Source: Saccharopolyspora aridisoli (GTDB lineage Bacteria > Actinomycetota > Actinomycetes > Mycobacteriales > Pseudonocardiaceae). From it: DNA of 64,000 nucleotides. The position numbers and the translations under genes are program-made. Location of the stretch: the NCBI RefSeq assembly GCF_004348445.1, contig NZ_SMKV01000003.1, positions 62,001 to 126,000 of the forward strand, read 5' to 3'. Shown piece after piece: positions 60,006 to 64,000 of the stretch (its first letter is position 1; every line of letters starts with the position of its first letter). The notes beneath the pieces were generated by a model. It saw only the letters and a program-made list of their open reading frames with translations. It made no database searches and was not told the origin of the DNA.

Positions 60006-61562
60006 GTGACTCCTCCTCGCCTCCTCATGCGGTACCTCCCTGCGTTCCTGAGGGCCGATGTGCGGTGCGAGGACGTCGAGGGGAGGGTGCTCGCGGACCT
60101 GACGCGAGTCGTCGTCGCCGCGGTGGTGGTGCTGGCGAACCTGATCGGGACCGTGGCGGTCCTCGCGCTCAACCTCGTCGTCATCCCGCTGCCGCCGGAC
60201 GGGATGCTGTCCAACGGCTTCTACATCCTGGCCGCGGGCGCGTACCTGCTGTTCGCGGCGCTGATCGGTGTCATCGCGGGGATCCGGGGGCAGCGGGGTC
60301 TCAACCGGTGGCTCGCCTCCGGTGGTCCGGGCACCGCCCAGCTGCGAGCGGCGGTCCTGCGGCTGCCGTTGCGGGTGTTCTGGCTGCAGGTGTGGTTGTG
60401 GATCGGCGGCGCCGTCGTGTTCGCCGTCTTCGAGGCGAGTCGTGACGTCGAACGCGGCCTGTGGGTGGGTGTCATCGTGGTCCTCACCGGCGTGACCACG
60501 GCCGCGTGCGCCTACCTGCTGACCGAGCGGTTGCTCCGCCCCGCCGCGGCGCGGCTGCTCACCGGAGTCGATCCGAACGACCTGCGAGTCGGTCGTGGTG
60601 TGGCGGTGCGCAGCGTCCTGGCGTGGGCGCTGGGCAGCTGCGTGCCGATGGCGGGGTTGTTCATGCTGGGGCTGCGGACTTTGGCCCCCTCCCAGGTGAC
60701 CGACACCCAGCTGGCCGTGGCCATGGTCGTGCTGGCCGGCACGGCGCTGGTGGTCGGCATGCACACCGTGTACCTGGCCGCTCGGGCCACGGCTGACCCG
60801 ATCAACGGGGTCGCCGATGCCCTGGCCGAGGTGCGGAGGGGACGTTTCGACATCCGGATTCCCGTTTACGACGGCACCGAGATCGGGCGGCTGCAGTCCG
60901 GGTTCAACGAGATGGTCGTGGGTTTGGCGGAACGGGAGCAGATTCGATCCGCATTCGGCACCTACGTCGATCCAGCCATTGCCGAGCACATCCTTCGGGA
61001 GGGCACCGATCTCGCCGGTGAGGAGGTGGAGGTGTCGATCATGTTCATCGACATCCGCGACTTCACCGGACTTTCCGAGACCATCTCCGCGACCGAGATC
61101 GTCGGCACGATCAACCGGCTCTTCGAGCGAGCGGTACCGGTGATCCGCGAACACGGCGGTCACGTGGACAAGTTCGTCGGGGACGGGTTGCTCGCGGTGT
61201 TCGGCGCGCCCCGGCGCATCGCCGACCACCCGAGGCAAGCGCTGCTGGCGGCCTTGGCGATCGCGGCGGCCGTGCGCGAGGAGTTCGGCGGTGGTCTGTC
61301 GGTGGGGATCGGGGTCAACACCGGTGTCGTCGTCGCAGGCAACGTCGGTGGCGCGGGGCGGTTCGAGTTCTCCGTCATCGGTGATCCGGTGAACGTCGCC
61401 GCGCGGATCGAGGCCGCGACCCGGCAGACCGGCGACACCATCCTGATCTCGGAGCGCACCCGCGAGTTGGTCGCGGGCGCTCCGGCGGGGCTCGTCGAAC
61501 GGCCGGACGTGGAGCTGAAGGGGAAGTCGGAACCGGTATCCCTGTACGCCGTGCACGTGTAG
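60006..61562 (+). CDS. Membrane-anchored class III adenylate/guanylate cyclase (6TM-HAMP-CYC)
   Basis: A 518-residue protein. Six membrane helices (about 30-260) include VVVAAVVVLANLIGTVAVLA and IGGAVVFAVF. A HAMP domain (ATADPINGVADALAEVRRGR) and a cyclase domain (about 340-515) follow. The latter has FIDIRDFTGLSE (metal Asp), KFVGDGLLAVFG (second Asp; substrate Lys), NVGGAGRFEFSVIGDPVNVAAR and the transition-state Arg. It resembles the mycobacterial Rv1318c-Rv1320c group. GTG 60006 is chosen on the TACCGT-7-nt leaderless rule; GTG 59997 is 9 bp upstream. Confidence 0.9.
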   Translation: MTPPRLLMRYLPAFLRADVRCEDVEGRVLADLTRVVVAAVVVLANLIGTVAVLALNLVVIPLPPDGMLSNGFYILAAGAYLLFAALIGVIAGIRGQRGLNRWLASGGPGTAQLRAAVLRLPLRVFWLQVWLWIGGAVVFAVFEASRDVERGLWVGVIVVLTGVTTAACAYLLTERLLRPAAARLLTGVDPNDLRVGRGVAVRSVLAWALGSCVPMAGLFMLGLRTLAPSQVTDTQLAVAMVVLAGTALVVGMHTVYLAARATADPINGVADALAEVRRGRFDIRIPVYDGTEIGRLQSGFNEMVVGLAEREQIRSAFGTYVDPAIAEHILREGTDLAGEEVEVSIMFIDIRDFTGLSETISATEIVGTINRLFERAVPVIREHGGHVDKFVGDGLLAVFGAPRRIADHPRQALLAALAIAAAVREEFGGGLSVGIGVNTGVVVAGNVGGAGRFEFSVIGDPVNVAARIEAATRQTGDTILISERTRELVAGAPAGLVERPDVELKGKSEPVSLYAVHV

Positions 61563-61827
61563 CGGTTGGTCGCGGTTCACTCGCGAAAATCACGTATTTC
61601 AATAAGCCGATTCGAGCGGGTTCACATTTATCTGTCGGATTGTTGCCCTCGTCTTGCGCATTCAACGGTGAACGTGCGGTTGCGTTTCATAAATGTTCAG
61701 GTGTGATGATTTCGGTCCTTTTGGGGGTATGGAAAGACTCGTCCAGAACGGCAGACTTCGGGATCGATCACGAGAGAGGATCGGCTGCCCAAAGAGGTGG
61801 TCCCGTTTGTCTCTGGAGGTATCCCAC
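61563..61827. other. Leader region of the glucanase gene
   Basis: A comparatively AT-rich 265-bp region with no supported gene. GGAGG lies 8 nt before the ATG at 61828. No operator or hairpin is obvious. Confidence 0.45.
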
Positions 61828-63021
61828 ATGGTTTCTCGTCGGCGGTTTCTCGGTTATTCCGCTGCGGCCCTCACCGCACCGTTCTGGGCCCAGGCGATCA
61901 GCGCTCCATTCGCCTCGGCGGCGCCCGAGAGCATGAAGTTCGTGCTGCAGAACAACTCGGGCGGTCCGGCCAACGCCTACATCGCCGGATTCTCGGACGC
62001 CGAGAAGAAGGCCGTTTTCATCAAGGCGGACGGCACTCCGTACTTCCCCGAGGCGGGAGGCCCGGAGCCGGCGCCGATCGGCGACGACGTGGCCATCCCG
62101 GTCGACGGCACCGTCGAGGTCACCGTGCCCCGCATGTACGGCGCTCGCGTGTACTACTCCCTCAACGACACCCTGGAGTTCCAGGTCGTCCAGGGCGCCG
62201 ACGGCACGACCTCGGTCGTGCACCCGAACTTCGTCTCCAGCGAAGACCCGAACTTCGGCAAGGACTGGACGTTCGCGGAGTTCACCCTCAACGCCGAGCA
62301 GCTCTACGCCAACATCAGCTACGTCGACTTCGTCGCCGCCCCGATCGGGTTGCACCTGACCACCACCGGCAGCGGTGAGCAGAGCGTCCCCGGCATGCCC
62401 ACCGGTGGCATGGACAAGGTCGCCGAGAGCCTCAGGGGCATGGGCGGCAACTGGGCCACGCTGGTGCAGGAGACCAACGGCAAGGTCGTGCGGGTGCTCA
62501 ACCCGAACCACCGGGCCGCCGACTTCGAGGGCTACATGGAGCCCTACGTCGACGAGGTCTACGCCAAGTACGCGGGCGAGTCGCTGTTCGTCGACACCCA
62601 GCGCGAAGACCTCGGCATCATCGAGGGCAAGGTCGAGGGGGAGGAGCTGGTGTTCGGCGCGGAGCGCTTCGCCAAGCCGTCCTCGGTGGACATCTGGGGT
62701 TGCAACAGCGGTCCGTTCGCCAACAACCCGGGCAGCGACTCGCAGGAGCGCCTGGCGATCGTGCCGCGGCTGGCGGCGGCGTTCAACCGCACGACGCTGC
62801 TGATCAACCCCAACCAGCCGCACGAGGAAGACCCGGCGACGTTCTACCAGAACGACATCACCAACCACTACGCGCGCGTGGTGCACGAGAACCTGCCCGA
62901 CGGCAAGGGTTACGCGTTCGCCTACGACGACGTGAGCTCCAACGCCGGCGAGGACCACAGCGGCAAGGTCAACGCGGGTGACCCCGAGGTGTTCACCCTG
63001 ACCCTCAACGCCCTGCGCTGA
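61828..63021 (+). CDS. Secreted GH64 beta-1,3-glucanase
   Basis: A 397-residue protein. Its signal sequence is VSRRRFLGYSAAALTAPFWA, of possible twin-arginine type (RR-x-F-L). The glycoside hydrolase 64/thaumatin-like fold follows: FVLQNNSGGPANAYIAGF, VTVPRMYGARVYYSLND, FVEFTLN-type segment and YVDFVAAPIGLHL. AAFNRTTLLINPNQPH, FYQNDITNHYARVVHENL and GYAFAYDDVSSNAGED complete the fold. GH64 enzymes release laminaripentaose from fungal beta-1,3-glucan. No carbohydrate-binding module is present. ATG 61828 has GGAGG upstream. Confidence 0.9.
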   Translation: MVSRRRFLGYSAAALTAPFWAQAISAPFASAAPESMKFVLQNNSGGPANAYIAGFSDAEKKAVFIKADGTPYFPEAGGPEPAPIGDDVAIPVDGTVEVTVPRMYGARVYYSLNDTLEFQVVQGADGTTSVVHPNFVSSEDPNFGKDWTFAEFTLNAEQLYANISYVDFVAAPIGLHLTTTGSGEQSVPGMPTGGMDKVAESLRGMGGNWATLVQETNGKVVRVLNPNHRAADFEGYMEPYVDEVYAKYAGESLFVDTQREDLGIIEGKVEGEELVFGAERFAKPSSVDIWGCNSGPFANNPGSDSQERLAIVPRLAAAFNRTTLLINPNQPHEEDPATFYQNDITNHYARVVHENLPDGKGYAFAYDDVSSNAGEDHSGKVNAGDPEVFTLTLNALR

Positions 63022-63205
63022 CGAGCTTGATCCCAGGATCAGCTCGCTCGGCGGTGCGGTAGCGGAGCTCGTCACCCCGGCTCCGGGCGCCGCTCCTGAT
63101 GCGCGCCAACGGCGTCCTCACCGGACGGCGTCCGAGAACCCGCGGCGGCGCGAGCTGCGAAGGTGGTTCAGGCGCCTCGCGGCTGCGCAGCGCAGTCCAG
63201 TGCGC

Positions 63206-63242
63206 AACGGCGGCCGACCCACGACGTGGGTCGGCCGCCGTT
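63206..63242. terminator. Strong 17-bp-arm hairpin
   Basis: AACGGCGGCCGACCCAC (63206-63222) is the exact reverse complement of 63226-63242, with a 3-nt loop (GAC) followed by TTCG. It lies between the glucanase and the last gene and probably terminates the glucanase transcript. Confidence 0.88.
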
Positions 63243-63284
63243 TTCGTCGGCTGGGCTCGGGGGCTCGGTGGGTGTTGCGCAAGA

Positions 63285-64000
63285 ATGAACGGCGTGGACG
63301 GTTCTGTGATCAGGGATGACGCTTCGCGCAAGCGCGGTCGCAAGCAGCAGCGCCCGGACCCGCAGGAGAGCCCGGTCGCGGAGTTCGCCTGGCAGCTGTG
63401 CGAGTTGAAGGACGCCGCGGGCGACCCGTCTTACGACCGGATGCGCAGCGAGTTGGGTGCCGCGGCGTCGAAGTCGGCGCTGTCGGCGGCGGCGCGCGGC
63501 AAGGACTTGCCGTCGTGGGAGACGACGTGGGAGTTCGTCCGCTGCCTCGCGGTCGGGGTGCTCGGCCAGGACGAGAACACCGCGCGCCGGGAGTGGTCGA
63601 GGCGCTGGGAGTCAGCGCGGACCGTTCCCGAACCTGATCCCGAACCTCCCCGACCGGAATCCCGGTGGTGGCCGAAGTGGCTGGTCGCGGGCGTCGTCGG
63701 GGTTGTCGTGGCGGCCGGTGCGGTCTGGTGGTGGTGGCCGGAGGAGCGCCCGATTCCCGGGGACGCGTCGTTGATGCTCAGCGAAACCGTCCCGGACGGC
63801 ACCGAATTCGCGATGCGGCAGAACTTCGCCAAGACCTGGGAGGTCCGCAACGTCGGCCGGGAACCGTGGGAGGGGCGGTACCTGGCGCAGGTCTTCCGCG
63901 AGGGCGACGCGGCGTGCACCGCTCCGCAACGTGTCTCGGTCGGCGACGTGGCGCCCGGCGAGACCGTCACGCTCGCTGTTCCGGTCTTCACCGGGAACGA
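63285..64000 (+). CDS. NBR1-Ig-like domain protein, 3' end outside the window
   Basis: The frame from ATG 63285 stays open to the last base (over 238 codons). An N-terminal basic tail leads to a helical, HTH-like region (about 30-105; SPVAEFAWQLCELKDAAGDP, SYDRMRSELGAAASKSALSA, LPSWETTWEFVRCLA). One membrane helix (about 127-150; WLVAGVVGVVVAAGAVWWWW) and an outside NBR1-Ig-like domain (FAMRQNFAKTWEVRNVGREP, APQRVSVGDVAPGETVTLAV) follow. Such HTH-TM-NBR1 proteins are known in actinobacteria without defined function. The start has only a weak upstream site. Confidence 0.8.
   Translation, partial: MNGVDGSVIRDDASRKRGRKQQRPDPQESPVAEFAWQLCELKDAAGDPSYDRMRSELGAAASKSALSAAARGKDLPSWETTWEFVRCLAVGVLGQDENTARREWSRRWESARTVPEPDPEPPRPESRWWPKWLVAGVVGVVVAAGAVWWWWPEERPIPGDASLMLSETVPDGTEFAMRQNFAKTWEVRNVGREPWEGRYLAQVFREGDAACTAPQRVSVGDVAPGETVTLAVPVFTGN

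Overview
The window is high-GC actinobacterial DNA, most likely from Pseudonocardiales and Saccharopolyspora-like. The reasons are a conservon, many DUF397/DUF5753 and NB-ARC genes, a mycothiol-type DinB remnant, many leaderless starts (TANNNT 6-8 nt before ATG/GTG), and a long block matching the Mycobacterium tuberculosis Rv0979A-Rv0996 gene order. The genus is an inference.

Region by region. 1-3.0 kb: conservon cvnABCD (histidine kinase, roadblock, DUF742, small GTPase), cut at its 5' end. 3.1-7.6 kb: single metabolic genes. 7.6-15 kb: accessory region. It opens with a decayed VOC gene and a truncated nucleoside hydrolase. It then holds a gene joining a ScoMcrA-type SRA domain (reader of modified DNA) to a membrane-inserted KAP P-loop NTPase, two small genes, an XRE/DUF5753 regulator with DUF397 partners, and a large NB-ARC/TPR STAND protein. 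15-21.5 kb: TetR repressor divergent from an MMPL exporter that carries an extra nucleotide-binding-like tail, then a YhgE/Pip protein. 21.5-25.8 kb: DinB pseudogene, aldehyde dehydrogenase, CYP125-like P450 and a divergent TetR. 26-36.9 kb: PAS-GGDEF-EAL protein, cell-surface genes (excalibur proteins, class F sortase, PlsC), decayed stretches, a flavin monooxygenase and a TPR-LuxR regulator.

37.2-40.5 kb: tRNA-Arg(CCT) followed by a 3.2 kb decayed integrative element. The element is bounded by a 44 bp copy of the tRNA 3' end and contains integrase, excisionase-like, pentapeptide-repeat and FGE/SUMF1 remnants. 40.8-43 kb: TPR-GGDEF protein and BluB. 43.1-46 kb: zinc-starvation ribosome locus, with rpsR-rpsN and rpmG-rpmB on the minus strand and MRF GTPase-rpmE2-rpmF on the plus strand, around two Zur-box-like sites.

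46.1-59.4 kb: mprA-mprB-[deoR-galT]-pepD-moaB2-antitoxin-like-mscL-ruc-5-FCL-galU-glp(moeA)-rimJ-glpR. This is the envelope-stress, chaperone and division block known from mycobacteria, with a deoR-galT insertion. A CIRCE element lies before the ruc homolog. 59.5 kb: tRNA-Ala(CGC). 60-63 kb: membrane class III nucleotide cyclase and a secreted GH64 beta-1,3-glucanase. The window ends inside an NBR1-Ig-like protein gene.

The most unusual item is the SRA-KAP NTPase at 8606-10771, a plausible modification-sensing phage-defence protein inside a decay-flanked island.
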